Source of the DNA: Pandoraea communis
GTDB lineage: Bacteria; Pseudomonadota; Gammaproteobacteria; Burkholderiales; Burkholderiaceae
Direction: 5' to 3'
DNA: 64,000 nt
Assembly (NCBI RefSeq): GCF_902459745.1
Contig: NZ_CABPSJ010000003.1
Span: 682,001 to 746,000, forward strand
A model generated the notes under the pieces. The model made no database searches. It saw only the letters and a program-made list of their open reading frames with translations, and was not told where the DNA came from. Below are positions 1 through 10,804 of the stretch, piece after piece. Within the stretch, counting starts at the first letter, position 1; each line of letters opens with the position of its first letter. Made by a program: the position numbers and the translations under genes.

Positions 1-16
1 CGAAAGGGACCCTCGC

Positions 17-880
17 ATGAGTACCGCACTGTTTCCCCTCTGGCGCAAGCCGAGTGCCTTGCCGGGCTTTGGCCTGACGATGGGCTACACCGTCGCATAC
101 CTGAGCCTTGTGGTGCTGGTGCCGTTGCTGATGGTCTTCATCAAGGCAAGCTCGCTCGACTGGACGAGCTTCGTCACCGCTGTGAGTTCGCCGCGCGTGC
201 TGGCGTCGTACCGCCTCACGTTCGGCATCTCGCTGGCGGCCGCCATCCTCAATGCCGTATTCGGTTTCATTCTGGCGTGGGTGCTGGTGCGTTACACCTT
301 CCCAGGCCGGCGATTCGTCGATGCGCTGATCGACCTGCCATTCGCCTTGCCCACGTCCGTGGCGGGCATCGTGCTGGCGGCGATCTACGCGCCGAACGGC
401 TGGATCGGACGCTGGTTCGAACCGCTCGGCATCAAGATCGCCTTTACGCCGCTGGGCATTTTCGTGGCGCTGGCGTTCATCGGACTGCCGTTTGTGGTGC
501 GCACGCTCCAGCCGGTGCTCGAAGAGTTCGAGCGTGAGCAGGAAGAGGCGGCGGCGTGCTTGGGCGCCACACGCTGGCAGACGCTGCGTCACGTGATTCT
601 TCCGGCCGTGCTGCCTGCGCTGCTGACTGGCTTCGCGCTGGCCTTCGCGCGCGCCGTGGGCGAGTACGGCTCGGTCATCTTCATCGCCGGCAACATCCCG
701 ATGGTCTCGGAGATCACGTCGCTGCTGATCGTGACCAAGCTCGAACAGTTCGACTATGCGGGCGCTGCGGCACTGGCCGTGGTGATGCTGGTGATCTCGT
801 TCGTGTTGCTGCTGCTTATCAATACCCTGCAATGGTGGCTGCAACGCCGTCATTCGGGCCGGCGCGCCAGCGGCGTGTGA
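17..880 (+). CDS. cysT: Sulfate/thiosulfate ABC transporter permease CysT
   Basis: Inner-membrane permease subunit that, with CysW and two CysA ATPases, imports sulfate or thiosulfate delivered by a periplasmic binding protein. The 287-residue product has about six hydrophobic spans and the cytoplasmic EAA loop near residues 177-200 (EEAAACLGATRWQTL...), which docks on the ATPase. Length is normal for CysT. The ATG follows a purine-rich aaaggga Shine-Dalgarno. It is first of the visible cysT-cysW-cysA run, 30 bases before cysW. The binding-protein gene would lie upstream, outside the window. Assignment as CysT rather than ModB rests on the paired CysW and on cysB downstream. Confidence 0.95.
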   Translation: MSTALFPLWRKPSALPGFGLTMGYTVAYLSLVVLVPLLMVFIKASSLDWTSFVTAVSSPRVLASYRLTFGISLAAAILNAVFGFILAWVLVRYTFPGRRFVDALIDLPFALPTSVAGIVLAAIYAPNGWIGRWFEPLGIKIAFTPLGIFVALAFIGLPFVVRTLQPVLEEFEREQEEAAACLGATRWQTLRHVILPAVLPALLTGFALAFARAVGEYGSVIFIAGNIPMVSEITSLLIVTKLEQFDYAGAAALAVVMLVISFVLLLLINTLQWWLQRRHSGRRASGV

Positions 881-910
881 TTCAGGAAAACGAGAGAGAA
901 CGTTTCGACC

Positions 911-1816
911 ATGTCAGATTCACTCGCACTGTCACGCACCTTGCCGCGTGCGGCCAAGGCGCGTAACGCCGATCCGACCGACGAGCCCGCGCTCGTCAAG
1001 GCCGTGCTGATTGGCGTCGCGCTGCTGTTCTTCGCCTTGTTTCTGGTGTTGCCGCTCGCGTCGGTATTCGTTACCGCCCTGGGCAAGGGATTCGCTGCTT
1101 ACTGGGACGGCCTGACGAACGACGACGCGCTCTCGGCCATTCGCCTCACGGTGCTGATCGCCGTCATCGCCGTGCCGCTCAATCTGGTGTTCGGTGTGGC
1201 GGCGTCGTGGGCGATTGCGCGCTTCGACTTCAAGGGCAAGAGCGTGCTGACCACGCTCATCGATTTGCCGTTTTCGGTTTCGCCGGTGATCGCCGGGATG
1301 ACGTTCTTGCTGATCTTCGGCCGTCAAGGGCCGATTTGGGACTTTCTCGACGCCCACAACCTGAAGATCGTGTTCGCGCTGCCCGGACTGGTGCTCGCGA
1401 CGGTGTTCGTCACGTTCCCGTTCGTGGCGCGCGAATTGATCCCGCTCATGCAGGCACAGGGCAGTGAGGAAGAGGAAGCCGCTCGTGTGCTCGGCGCCAC
1501 CGGCTGGCAGGTGTTTATGCGCGTGACGCTGCCGAAGATCAAATGGGGGCTGCTGTATGGCGTGATTCTGTGTAATGCCCGCGCCATGGGCGAGTTCGGT
1601 GCGGTGTCGGTCGTCTCCGGCCATATTCGCGGCGAGACGAACACGCTGCCGCTGCATGTGGAAATTGAATACAACGACTACCACACGGTGGGGGCATTTG
1701 CGGCAGCGTCGATTCTCGCGTTGCTCGCGCTCGCCACGCTGGCCCTGAAGCTGTGGGCCGAACGCAAGCTGGCGCAGGACAAGGCCGCGCGTCGCGAAGA
1801 TGCCGTGGCGGCCTGA
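911..1816 (+). CDS. cysW: Sulfate/thiosulfate ABC transporter permease CysW
   Basis: Second membrane permease of the sulfate importer, 301 residues. A hydrophilic N-terminus of about 28 residues precedes roughly six membrane spans. The EAA loop (EEEEAARVLGATGWQ..) sits at residues 186-212 and parallels that of CysT, as expected for a heterodimeric permease. It lies between cysT and cysA with gaps of 30 and 27 bases, so the three are one transcription unit. Expression is probably activated by CysB when reduced sulfur is scarce; this is family knowledge, not visible here. Confidence 0.95.
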   Translation: MSDSLALSRTLPRAAKARNADPTDEPALVKAVLIGVALLFFALFLVLPLASVFVTALGKGFAAYWDGLTNDDALSAIRLTVLIAVIAVPLNLVFGVAASWAIARFDFKGKSVLTTLIDLPFSVSPVIAGMTFLLIFGRQGPIWDFLDAHNLKIVFALPGLVLATVFVTFPFVARELIPLMQAQGSEEEEAARVLGATGWQVFMRVTLPKIKWGLLYGVILCNARAMGEFGAVSVVSGHIRGETNTLPLHVEIEYNDYHTVGAFAAASILALLALATLALKLWAERKLAQDKAARREDAVAA

Positions 1817-1843
1817 GCGGACATCGCATCGAGGAGCAAGACA

Positions 1844-2920
1844 ATGAGTATCCAGGTACAACAGGTTTCGAAGCGGTTCGGCAATTTCGCGGCGCTCGAC
1901 GAAGTAAGTCTCGAATTCCCCACGGGCGAGCTGGTCGCGCTGCTCGGGCCGTCCGGCTGCGGCAAGACCACATTGCTGCGCATCGTTGCCGGGCTGGAGT
2001 TTGCAGACGCCGGTCGCGTCGTTCTGAACGGCGAGGATGTCGCCTCGGTTGGCACGCGCGAGCGTCAGGTCGGCTTCGTGTTTCAGCATTACGCGCTGTT
2101 CCGTCACATGACGGTGTTCGAGAACGTAGCGTTCGGGCTGCGCGTGAAGTCGCGCCGCGAACGTCTTTCGGATGCGCAGATTCGCAACAAGGTGCACGAA
2201 TTGCTCGGTCTCGTGCAGCTCGACTGGCTGGCTGACCATTACCCGGCAGAACTCTCGGGCGGACAGCGCCAGCGTATTGCACTGGCGCGGGCGCTGGCCG
2301 TCGAGCCGAAGGTGCTGCTGCTCGACGAGCCGTTCGGTGCGCTCGACGCCAAGGTGCGCAAGGAGTTGCGTAGCTGGCTGCGACGTCTGCACGACGAACT
2401 GCACATCACGACGATCTTCGTCACGCATGATCAGGAAGAGGCGCTCGAAGTCGCCGACCGCATCGTGCTGATGAATCGCGGTAAGGTCGAGCAGATCGGC
2501 GCACCGCAAGACGTCTACGACACGCCGCAGAGCGCGTTCGTCTATGAGTTTCTCGGCACCGCGAACCGGTTGCCGGGGGAACTGCGCACGCACGATTTCA
2601 TTGCAGACGCCGGCGCGTATCGCGTGACGGTGCACAAAGACGATTTGCCGGCTGTGCCGCAGGATGGCCGTGCGATTGCGTACGTGCGTCCGCACGATCT
2701 CGCGCTGCTGCCGGCGCACGATGGTGGCCCGGGTATTAACGTGGCCGTGCGCCGCGCGATTCCGCTGGGCGGCACCGTGCGCGTGGAACTCGCCGCACCG
2801 GGCGATGCGGTATGGGAGGCGGAACTCACGCGCTCGGGCTGGCAGGCGCTCGGCGCCGATGCTGGCGCCCCGCTGCGGGCAGTGCCGCGTCAGTTGCGGG
2901 TGTTCTCCGCACACGCGTGA
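1844..2920 (+). CDS. cysA: Sulfate/thiosulfate ABC transporter ATP-binding protein CysA
   Basis: ATPase that powers sulfate import with CysT/CysW. The 358-residue protein has Walker A GPSGCGKT at 35-42, the LSGGQ signature at 138-142, Walker B LLLDEP at 159-164 and an H-loop VTHDQEEAL near 193. The remaining 120 or so residues form the regulatory TOBE-like domain found in CysA/MalK proteins. A gaggagcaag Shine-Dalgarno lies about 8 bases before the ATG. It ends 124 bases before cysB. Confidence 0.96.
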   Translation: MSIQVQQVSKRFGNFAALDEVSLEFPTGELVALLGPSGCGKTTLLRIVAGLEFADAGRVVLNGEDVASVGTRERQVGFVFQHYALFRHMTVFENVAFGLRVKSRRERLSDAQIRNKVHELLGLVQLDWLADHYPAELSGGQRQRIALARALAVEPKVLLLDEPFGALDAKVRKELRSWLRRLHDELHITTIFVTHDQEEALEVADRIVLMNRGKVEQIGAPQDVYDTPQSAFVYEFLGTANRLPGELRTHDFIADAGAYRVTVHKDDLPAVPQDGRAIAYVRPHDLALLPAHDGGPGINVAVRRAIPLGGTVRVELAAPGDAVWEAELTRSGWQALGADAGAPLRAVPRQLRVFSAHA

Positions 2921-3044
2921 GCCGCACGGCGGTGTCGCATGACAGCATCGAACGACAGACCACAACAAGTTGAAGCCATTGGGTACACATCGTTGACGTT
3001 TTGAGACGTCACGGACAGACAAAGCAACAAGGCGGAGTTACATC

Positions 3045-3983
3045 ATGAATTTCCAGCAATTGCGCTATGTGCGCGAAGCCGTTCGGCAGAACCTCAACCT
3101 GACGGAGGCGGCGAGTGCGCTGTACACGTCGCAGTCGGGCGTGAGCAAGCAGATCAAGGATCTCGAAGACGAACTCGGGGTGGATGTGTTCGTGCGTCGC
3201 GGCAAGCGTCTCACGGGACTGACCGAGCCCGGCAAAGCGGTGCTGCAACTGATCGAGCGCATGTTGCTCGACGCCGAGAACCTGCGCCGCGTGGCGCGTC
3301 AGTTCGCGGATCAGGACAGCGGTCATCTCGTGGTGGCGACGACGCACACGCAAGCGCGCTATGCGCTGCCGCAGGTCATCAAGCAGTTCACGAGCGTGTA
3401 TCCGAAGGTGCATCTGGCGCTGCGCCAGGGCAGCCCGCGTCAGATCGCGCAGATGGTCATCGACGGCGAAGCCGACATTGGCATCACGACCGAGGCGCTC
3501 GACCGTTTTCCCGATATCGTCACGTTCCCGTGCTATTCGTGGCATCACGTGGCTGTCGTGCCGAAGGATCACCCGCTGGTCGGGCGTGAAAGCGTGACGC
3601 TCGCGGACATTGCCGAATACCCGATCATCACCTACGACGGCGACTTCACGGGCCGCTCGCACGTGGACAAGGCATTCTCCGATCAGGGACTGGTGCCGGA
3701 CATCGTGTTGACGGCACTGGATACCGACGTAATCAAGACGTACGTCGAATTGGGGCTGGGCGTGGGGATCGTGGCGGCGATGGCTGTCGATCCGCGCAAG
3801 GATCAGGATCTGGCGGTGCTCGAACTCGACAACGCATTCGAGCCGAGCACCACGCGGATCGGCTTGCGCCGCGGTGCGTTCCTGCGCTCGTATGCTTACC
3901 GTTTCATTGAAATGCTGGCCCCGGCGCTCAAGGAGCAGGAAATTTCGACGCAACTGCGAGAAGCGCTGGAATTCGCGGCCTGA
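3045..3983 (+). CDS. cysB: CysB-family LysR-type transcriptional regulator
   Basis: LysR-type regulator of sulfur assimilation, 312 residues. The N-terminal winged helix-turn-helix begins MNFQQLRYVREAVRQ.NLTEAA with the recognition helix near residues 20-40 (SQSGVSKQIKDLE). The C-terminal half is the two-lobed co-inducer domain typical of CysB/Cbl (GEADIGITTEAL near 142, PIITYDGDFTGRSHVDKAF near 195). Its place directly after cysTWA on the same strand supports control of that operon. It could be the paralogue Cbl/SsuR, which has the same architecture; only the rest of the genome could separate them. An aaggcggag Shine-Dalgarno precedes the ATG. Confidence 0.9.
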   Translation: MNFQQLRYVREAVRQNLNLTEAASALYTSQSGVSKQIKDLEDELGVDVFVRRGKRLTGLTEPGKAVLQLIERMLLDAENLRRVARQFADQDSGHLVVATTHTQARYALPQVIKQFTSVYPKVHLALRQGSPRQIAQMVIDGEADIGITTEALDRFPDIVTFPCYSWHHVAVVPKDHPLVGRESVTLADIAEYPIITYDGDFTGRSHVDKAFSDQGLVPDIVLTALDTDVIKTYVELGLGVGIVAAMAVDPRKDQDLAVLELDNAFEPSTTRIGLRRGAFLRSYAYRFIEMLAPALKEQEISTQLREALEFAA

Positions 3984-4080
3984 CGCGGCGGAGCGCGACA
4001 TTTCCGGGGGCGGGCAGGGCGGCGCACATTTTCAGGCGTTGTCGGGCACATCCCCGTCGTTCGGCCGTGGTTTGGCCATG

Positions 4081-4112
4081 GATCCCGCCCGCTGAGGCGG
4101 GATCGATATTTT
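4081..4112 (+). terminator. Intrinsic terminator-like hairpin after cysB
   Basis: A perfect 9-bp stem gatcccgcc/ggcgggatc (4081-4089 with 4096-4104) and a 6-base loop are followed by gatatttt. It lies 98 bases past the cysB stop and just before the asparaginase promoter. The U-tract is short and interrupted, so efficiency is uncertain. Confidence 0.55.
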
Positions 4113-4118
4113 CAGCGA

Positions 4119-4147
4119 TTGGGAAGCCGGGCAGTATTGGATACAAT
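4119..4147 (+). promoter_or_regulatory. Sigma70-type promoter for the asparaginase gene
   Basis: TTGGGA at 4119-4124 and TACAAT at 4142-4147 are exactly 17 bases apart. Transcription would start about 7 bases after the -10 box, at the ATG at 4155, giving a leaderless mRNA. Confidence 0.5.
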
Positions 4148-4154
4148 CGTTGAC

Positions 4155-5195
4155 ATGACTTTGACCTCATTCAACCCCATCCCTCATTACACCGTGTCCT
4201 CGGGCGATCTGCCGCGCATTGCGCTGCTCGCCACGGGCGGCACGATCGCGGGCAGCGCGGCCGATGCGACGCGCACTGCCGGTTATCAGGCCGGGGCGCT
4301 CGGTGTGCAGGACCTGCTTGCCGCTGTCCCGGCGCTGGGCACTGTCGCGCACATCCACGCCGAGCAAGTCGCCCAGATCGACAGCAAGGACATGAGTGTG
4401 GCGCTCTGGCAGAAGCTTGCCGCCCGCGTGAACGCCTTGCTTTCGCAGCCCGATGTGGCAGGGGCGGTGATTACCCACGGTACCGATACGCTGGAAGAGA
4501 CTGCGTATTACCTGCACCTGACCATCAATAGCCGCAAGCCGGTGGTGTTGACGGCGGCGATGCGGCCCGCAACGGCGCTCTCCGCCGACGGACCGCTCAA
4601 CCTGCTCAATGCCGTGCGCGTGGCTACCGACCCGATTTCATCGGGCCGTGGCGTGATGGTCGCCATCAACAACCAGATTCACTGCGCACGCGACGTCATC
4701 AAAACGAGCACCTACAAGGTCGACGCTTTCCACTCGCCGGAAATCGGCGTGCTGGGCTGGGTGCAGGACGAGCGGGTGGCGTTCCAACGTGCGGCGTTGC
4801 AGTACCACACCGTCGAGAGCGAGTTTGTCGGACTCTCGGGCGAGTTGCCCGCCGTCGAAGTGGTCTCGAGTTATGCGGGTGTGTCGCGGATCGCCGTCGA
4901 CGCCCTGGTGGAAGCCGGCGTGCAGGGCATCGTGGTCGCAGGCACGGGCAACGGCTCGCTGCATTCATTGCTGCAACAGGCGCTGGCCGAGGCCGTGCAG
5001 CGCGGCGTGACGGTCGTACGCGCCGCACGCGTGGGCAGCGGACATGTCATGCACAACGGCGCGGCACCCGACGATCAGTATGGCTTCGTGAGCGCGGGCA
5101 ACCTGCATCCGTTCAAGGCGCGTGTTTTGCTGATGCTGGCGTTGCAGGCAGGTGTGCCGCGCGAGCGCATGCAGAGCCTGTTCGCCGAGTATTGA
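4155..5195 (+). CDS. L-asparaginase
   Basis: Hydrolyses L-asparagine to aspartate and ammonia. From the ATG at 4155 the protein has 346 residues. Both asparaginase signatures are intact: TGGTIAG at 27-33 with nucleophile T30, and THGTDTLEETA at 107-117 with T110 and D111. The substrate-loop Tyr is present (AGYQAGALG near 43). No clear signal peptide is visible, so it is probably cytoplasmic. A TTG at 4119 would add 12 residues, but that codon overlaps the -35 box of a good promoter and no Shine-Dalgarno supports it, so I chose 4155. It stands alone between cysB and the convergent garR. Confidence 0.93.
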   Translation: MTLTSFNPIPHYTVSSGDLPRIALLATGGTIAGSAADATRTAGYQAGALGVQDLLAAVPALGTVAHIHAEQVAQIDSKDMSVALWQKLAARVNALLSQPDVAGAVITHGTDTLEETAYYLHLTINSRKPVVLTAAMRPATALSADGPLNLLNAVRVATDPISSGRGVMVAINNQIHCARDVIKTSTYKVDAFHSPEIGVLGWVQDERVAFQRAALQYHTVESEFVGLSGELPAVEVVSSYAGVSRIAVDALVEAGVQGIVVAGTGNGSLHSLLQQALAEAVQRGVTVVRAARVGSGHVMHNGAAPDDQYGFVSAGNLHPFKARVLLMLALQAGVPRERMQSLFAEY

Positions 5196-5220
5196 CCCGC
5201 AGCATCCGATCGTCTGGGGC

Positions 5221-5242
5221 AAAAAAAAACGGCGCCGGCCGT
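5221..5242 (-). terminator. Intrinsic terminator downstream of garR (minus strand)
   Basis: Read on the minus strand: stem acggc/gccgt with a 4-base loop, followed by a run of eight or more U. It lies about 90 bases beyond the garR stop, between convergent garR and the asparaginase gene. Confidence 0.55.
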
Positions 5243-5332
5243 TCATTCGAACGACTTGCGCCGTGACGCCCGGCCTCCGCCAGTGCGCGCCGTATCTCCC
5301 TGATTGCCTGACGTTGCCTGCGCGGCGGTGAA

Positions 5333-6214
5333 TTACGCCACGGTATGGTTGGCGAGCATTTCCAGCGCGCGCACCATGCCCGAGTGATCCCACGCGGCGC
5401 CACCGTTGGCGGCACAGGCGTTGAACAGCTCCTGGCACGTGGCTGTGTTCGGCAGCGAAACGCCGAGGGCCTTGGCGCTCTGGAGTGCCAGATTCAGATC
5501 CTTCTGATGCAATGCGATGCGGAAGCCCGGCTCGAAGTTGCGCTTGACCATGCGCTCGCCGTGCACTTCGAGAATACGCGACGATGCGAAGCCGCCCATC
5601 AGGGCCTCTCGCACCTTGGCAGGGTCGGCACCGGCCTTCGAGGCGAACAGCAGGGCTTCGCCCACGGCTTCGATCGTCAGCGCGACCACGATCTGGTTGG
5701 CGACCTTGCAGGTCTGGCCGGCACCGCTCTCGCCCACGAGCGTGATGTTCTTGCCCATCAATTCGAAGAACGGCTTCACGTCGTCGAACGCCGCTTGTGA
5801 ACCGCCGACCATGATCGACAGCGAGGCAGCCTTCGCGCCGACTTCGCCGCCCGAGACCGGTGCGTCGAGGTATTCGGCGCCCAGCGCCTTGATCTTCTTG
5901 GCGTATTCCTTCGTTTCGATCGGCGAGATGGAACTCATGTCGACGACGATCTTGCCGGCCGAAAGGCCTTCGGCCAGTCCATCCTGACCGAACAGCACAG
6001 CACCCACGTCCGGGGTGTCCGGCACCATCACGAAGACGATGTCGGCACGCTTGGCGACTTCCTTGGCCGACGTACAGACCGTGGCCTGAGCGTCAATCAG
6101 GTCTTGCGGGGGCGTGCGGCGCTCGTACAGGAACAGCTTGTGACCGGCGTTTTGCAGATGCTTCGCCATCGGCGCGCCCATGATGCCCAGACCAATGAAA
6201 CCGAGTTGTGCCAT
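5333..6214 (-). CDS. garR: 2-hydroxy-3-oxopropionate (tartronate semialdehyde) reductase
   Basis: NAD(P)H-dependent beta-hydroxyacid dehydrogenase that reduces tartronate semialdehyde, the product of glyoxylate carboligase, to D-glycerate. The 293-residue product has GLGIMG at 8-13 (Rossmann dinucleotide site), DAPVSGG at 117-123 (substrate binding) and the catalytic lysine K170 in GQTCKVANQ. The start at 6214 has a strong aaggagtctcaaa Shine-Dalgarno; an upstream in-frame extension of 37 residues is not protein-like. It is the distal gene of gcl-hyi-garR. The symbol glxR is equally used. Confidence 0.94.
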   Translation of the reverse strand: MAQLGFIGLGIMGAPMAKHLQNAGHKLFLYERRTPPQDLIDAQATVCTSAKEVAKRADIVFVMVPDTPDVGAVLFGQDGLAEGLSAGKIVVDMSSISPIETKEYAKKIKALGAEYLDAPVSGGEVGAKAASLSIMVGGSQAAFDDVKPFFELMGKNITLVGESGAGQTCKVANQIVVALTIEAVGEALLFASKAGADPAKVREALMGGFASSRILEVHGERMVKRNFEPGFRIALHQKDLNLALQSAKALGVSLPNTATCQELFNACAANGGAAWDHSGMVRALEMLANHTVA

Positions 6215-6304
6215 TTTGAGACTCCTTGTTGCCAAAGTTTGATGTGTGATTCGCTGACGCCCGGACGAGCGGGGCGATGGCGCGCAAGCGCGTCCCCCCG
6301 TGCT

Positions 6305-6333
6305 CCGGCCGCATGCCCCCTGCATGCGGCCGG
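6305..6333. other. Strong 12-bp inverted repeat between hyi and garR
   Basis: ccggccgcatgc (6305-6316) pairs perfectly with gcatgcggccgg (6322-6333) around a 5-base loop. No U-tract follows on either strand, so it is not a normal terminator. It lies in the 246-base gap between two genes of one pathway and could stabilise or partly attenuate the shared transcript. Confidence 0.6.
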
Positions 6334-6460
6334 CGGGGCCCTTCCTCGTCGAAACCCGGTCAGCCGGCGTGCCGCTTCATCGTCGTGCAGCTACGCCGTT
6401 GTGTCGTCTGCACGCCGCCGGGGGAGGCGCAGTGCAGGGTGAACGGGGGCGTTTCGAAAA

Positions 6461-7252
6461 TCAGGCGGCTTCGCGCAAACCCGCTGCCTTGAACCAGCCG
6501 AGACCGTCGGTCGTGGTGGTCGCGGGTTTGTACTCGCAGCCGATCCAGCCGTGGTAGCCAATGCGATCGAGGAACGCGAACAGGTAGGCGTAGTTGATCT
6601 CGCCCGTGCCCGGCTCGTTGCGGCCCGGGTTGTCTGCGAGTTGCACGTGAGCGATACGCGCCAGATTCGTCTCGATGGTCTTGGCGAGTTCGCCTTCCAT
6701 GCGCTGCATGTGATAGATGTCGTACTGCAAGAACAGGTTGTCCGAGGCGACAGCGTCGAAGATATCCAGCGCCTGTTTCGTGCGGTTCACGAAGAAGCCG
6801 GGAATGTCATACGTGTTGATCGGTTCAACCAGCAGGCGGATGCCTTCGGCCTTGAGCGCTGCGGCGGCGAAGCGAAGGTTTTCCACAAGCGTTTCCTGGG
6901 CAGCTTGCGTCGACAGGTCGGCGCCTTGCTTGCCCACGAGGCAGTTCAATTGCTTCACGCCCAGCGCCTTGGCGTAGGTGATCGCTTCGCCCACACCGTC
7001 GCGGAATTCGGCAACGCGATCCGGGAAGATGGCGATGCCGCGCTCACCGGCTTCCCAGTTGCCGGCCGGCAGGTTGTGCAGCACGAGGTCAAGCTGATAC
7101 TGGTTCAGCTTGTCGGCGATCTGGTCGCGGTGAAACGAATAGGGGAACAGAAACTCCACGCCGCGAAAGCCCGCTGCGGCGGCCGCCTTGAAGCGGTCGA
7201 GGAACGGCACCTCGTTGAACAGCATGGTCAGGTTGGCGGCAAATTTCGGCAT
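6461..7252 (-). CDS. hyi: Hydroxypyruvate isomerase
   Basis: Interconverts hydroxypyruvate and tartronate semialdehyde in glyoxylate metabolism. The 263-residue TIM barrel matches the Hyi family length. It shows GFRGVEFLFPYSF near 28-40, the putative catalytic Glu E143 in LLVEPINTYDIPGF, and a C-terminal WIGCEYKP carrying the second acidic ligand. A gagaggagtcagcgc Shine-Dalgarno precedes the ATG. It lies between gcl (165 bases upstream) and garR (246 bases downstream) on the same strand. Confidence 0.93.
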   Translation of the reverse strand: MPKFAANLTMLFNEVPFLDRFKAAAAAGFRGVEFLFPYSFHRDQIADKLNQYQLDLVLHNLPAGNWEAGERGIAIFPDRVAEFRDGVGEAITYAKALGVKQLNCLVGKQGADLSTQAAQETLVENLRFAAAALKAEGIRLLVEPINTYDIPGFFVNRTKQALDIFDAVASDNLFLQYDIYHMQRMEGELAKTIETNLARIAHVQLADNPGRNEPGTGEINYAYLFAFLDRIGYHGWIGCEYKPATTTTDGLGWFKAAGLREAA

Positions 7253-7417
7253 TGCGCTGACTCCTCTCTCTCTTTTTTAGGGGGTGGTTTCGACGATTTC
7301 GATGCAAGGGTGTTGCCGGGTTGCGGGGCGCGCACTTTGGCCGTTCACGGGCGCTAGCCGAAAGCGGAGGGGACGCACGCGCCCCGCAATCCTGTTGCAG
7401 ATCTGGCTGGCTTCGGC

Positions 7418-9184
<1,767 letters not shown>

Positions 9185-9242
9185 GTGACTCCTCCAATGG
9201 GTAATGAATAATGACGTCGGAGCTCACTTTAAGCCGGTACGA

Positions 9243-9263
9243 TTTGTTTGATAAGATCACAAA
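9243..9263. promoter_or_regulatory. LysR-type operator candidate between gcl and its regulator
   Basis: TTTGT (9243-9247) and ACAAA (9259-9263) form a perfect TTTGT-N11-ACAAA dyad, the T-N11-A pattern bound by LysR regulators. It sits in the AT-rich divergent gcl/LysR intergenic region, 40 bases before the LysR start. Confidence 0.55.
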
Positions 9264-9305
9264 AGATCGTTTTTTTAAGAACAAAAAGTATCGAATGGAG
9301 GCGTG

Positions 9306-10217
9306 ATGGACCGTTACAAACAGATCGAAACCTTCGTGCATGTAGCTGAAGCGGGCAGTCTGGCAGCCGCAGCGCTAAAGGAAGGTGTCTCGCCGGTGAT
9401 TCTTGGGCGGCGCATCGATGCCCTCGAAAAACGGCTTGGCATCAAGCTGATGTACCGGTCCACGCGCCGGCTGGCGCTCTCGGAGGAGGGCGGCGCTTTT
9501 CTCGAGCGCTGCAAGCAGTTGCTCGGCGACTGGGAGATGGCGGAGAACGAGATCAGCGCGGGACGCCATGCCGTCTCGGGGCATTTGATCGTGTCGGCGC
9601 CTGCGGCGTTCGGTCGCAAGCATGTGGCCCCGCACGCGCCGGCGTTTCTGCGCCTGCATCCGGAGGTTCAGATTTCGTTCAATCTGACCGACCGGGTGGT
9701 CGACATCGTGCGCGAGGGGTACGACATGGGCATTCGCATCGGCGGCTCCGTCGACCCGAACTTCGTGGCCGTGAAACTCGCGCAGAACCGGCGCGTGGTG
9801 TGCGGCACGCCGGCATATTTCGCGCGGCATGGCCGCCCTAAGACGCTGGAAGACCTGGCCAAGCACAATTGCCTTGCGTTTAACCTGCAAGGCGGCCAGC
9901 AACGCGGCTGGTACTTCAAGCGGCAGGGCAAGCTCGTGACGATTCGCGTGGCGGGCAGTCTGGACTGCAACGACGGCGAGTTGCTGCACCGCTGGGCGTT
10001 GGAAGGGCTGGGGCTGGGCTGGCGCTCGACGTGGGAAATCCAGCGCGAACTGCTCTCGGGAGCGCTGGAGACCGTGCTCGACGAATACGCGCTGCCCGAC
10101 TACGACATTCTCGCCGTGTACCCGCAACAGCGCTTCCAGCCCGCCCGGGTGCGTCTTTTCATCGAGCAGTTGCGGCAGATCTACGCCCGTCCGAACTACT
10201 GGCTGGAGAATGCCTGA
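9306..10217 (+). CDS. LysR-family regulator, probable regulator of gcl-hyi-garR
   Basis: LysR-type transcriptional regulator of 303 residues. The N-terminal helix-turn-helix starts MDRYKQIETFVHVAEAGSLAAAAL, and the co-inducer domain resembles the CrgA/YafC-type subgroup (GYDMGIRIGGSVDP near 140, CGTPAYFARHGRPKTLEDLAKH near 164). An in-frame GTG at 9303 lies directly before the ATG. The ggagg at 9297-9301 is spaced 4 bases from ATG 9306 and only 1 base from GTG 9303, so 9306 is preferred. Divergent placement from gcl and a shared T-N11-A site suggest it controls glyoxylate use; the inducer is unknown. Confidence 0.88.
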   Translation: MDRYKQIETFVHVAEAGSLAAAALKEGVSPVILGRRIDALEKRLGIKLMYRSTRRLALSEEGGAFLERCKQLLGDWEMAENEISAGRHAVSGHLIVSAPAAFGRKHVAPHAPAFLRLHPEVQISFNLTDRVVDIVREGYDMGIRIGGSVDPNFVAVKLAQNRRVVCGTPAYFARHGRPKTLEDLAKHNCLAFNLQGGQQRGWYFKRQGKLVTIRVAGSLDCNDGELLHRWALEGLGLGWRSTWEIQRELLSGALETVLDEYALPDYDILAVYPQQRFQPARVRLFIEQLRQIYARPNYWLENA

Positions 10218-10284
10218 GGCAGGGCTGACGGTACCCGGGAGCGGGCGCCGGGACGCAAGTCGGACGGCACCGATAGGGCGGGAG

Positions 10285-10313
10285 TTGATGATCGACATGA
10301 ATTCCGCTAGAAT
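10285..10313 (+). promoter_or_regulatory. Sigma70 promoter of the rpsF cluster
   Basis: TTGATG (10285-10290), 17-base spacer, TAGAAT (10308-10313). The predicted leader to the rpsF ATG is about 60 bases and contains aaggagctc next to the start. Confidence 0.7.
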
Positions 10314-10380
10314 CGCGGGTTCTGCAACCTTGCTGCACTGGTTCTGACGCCCAGGCGGCTTTGTCCATAAGGAGCTCTAT

Positions 10381-10758
10381 ATGCGTCATTATGAAATCGT
10401 ATTTATCGTTCACCCCGATCAGAGCGAGCAAGTGCCTGCGATGATCGAGCGCTACAAGGGCATGGTGACGGCCAAGGCTGGTCAGATCCATCGCGTCGAA
10501 GACTGGGGCCGTCGTCAACTGGCCTACATGATCGAAAAGCTGGCTAAGGCTCACTACGTCTGCATGAACATCGAGTGCGACCAGGAAACCCTGGACGAGC
10601 TGGAACACGCATTCAAGTTCAACGACGCCGTTCTGCGCCACCTCGTGGTTCGCATGAAGAAGGCCGAGACCACGCCGTCGCCGATGATGAAGGAAGTGGC
10701 CCGCGAAGAAGCCAAGAAGGCTGCCGCCGTGCCCGCGACCGAAGCTGTTGCTTCGTAA
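10381..10758 (+). CDS. rpsF: 30S ribosomal protein S6
   Basis: Small-subunit protein that binds 16S rRNA together with S18. The 125-residue product begins [25 protein letters not shown], the typical S6 start, and carries the [17 protein letters not shown] core. An acidic, alanine-rich tail of about 25 residues ([14 protein letters not shown]) follows the conserved fold. A taaggagctctat Shine-Dalgarno precedes the ATG. It is first of rpsF-priB-rpsR-rplI. Confidence 0.98.
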   Translation: MRHYEIVFIVHPDQSEQVPAMIERYKGMVTAKAGQIHRVEDWGRRQLAYMIEKLAKAHYVCMNIECDQETLDELEHAFKFNDAVLRHLVVRMKKAETTPSPMMKEVAREEAKKAAAVPATEAVAS

Positions 10759-10804
10759 TTAGCGCACCGGAACGCATCAGGGTGCCAACGGAAACATCGA
10801 CCGC

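Noticed and set aside
932-3022. A 696-codon open frame antisense to cysW-cysA
   Set aside because: It is Arg/His-rich with no family features and mirrors well-supported genes. High-GC codon bias removes stops from the complementary frame.
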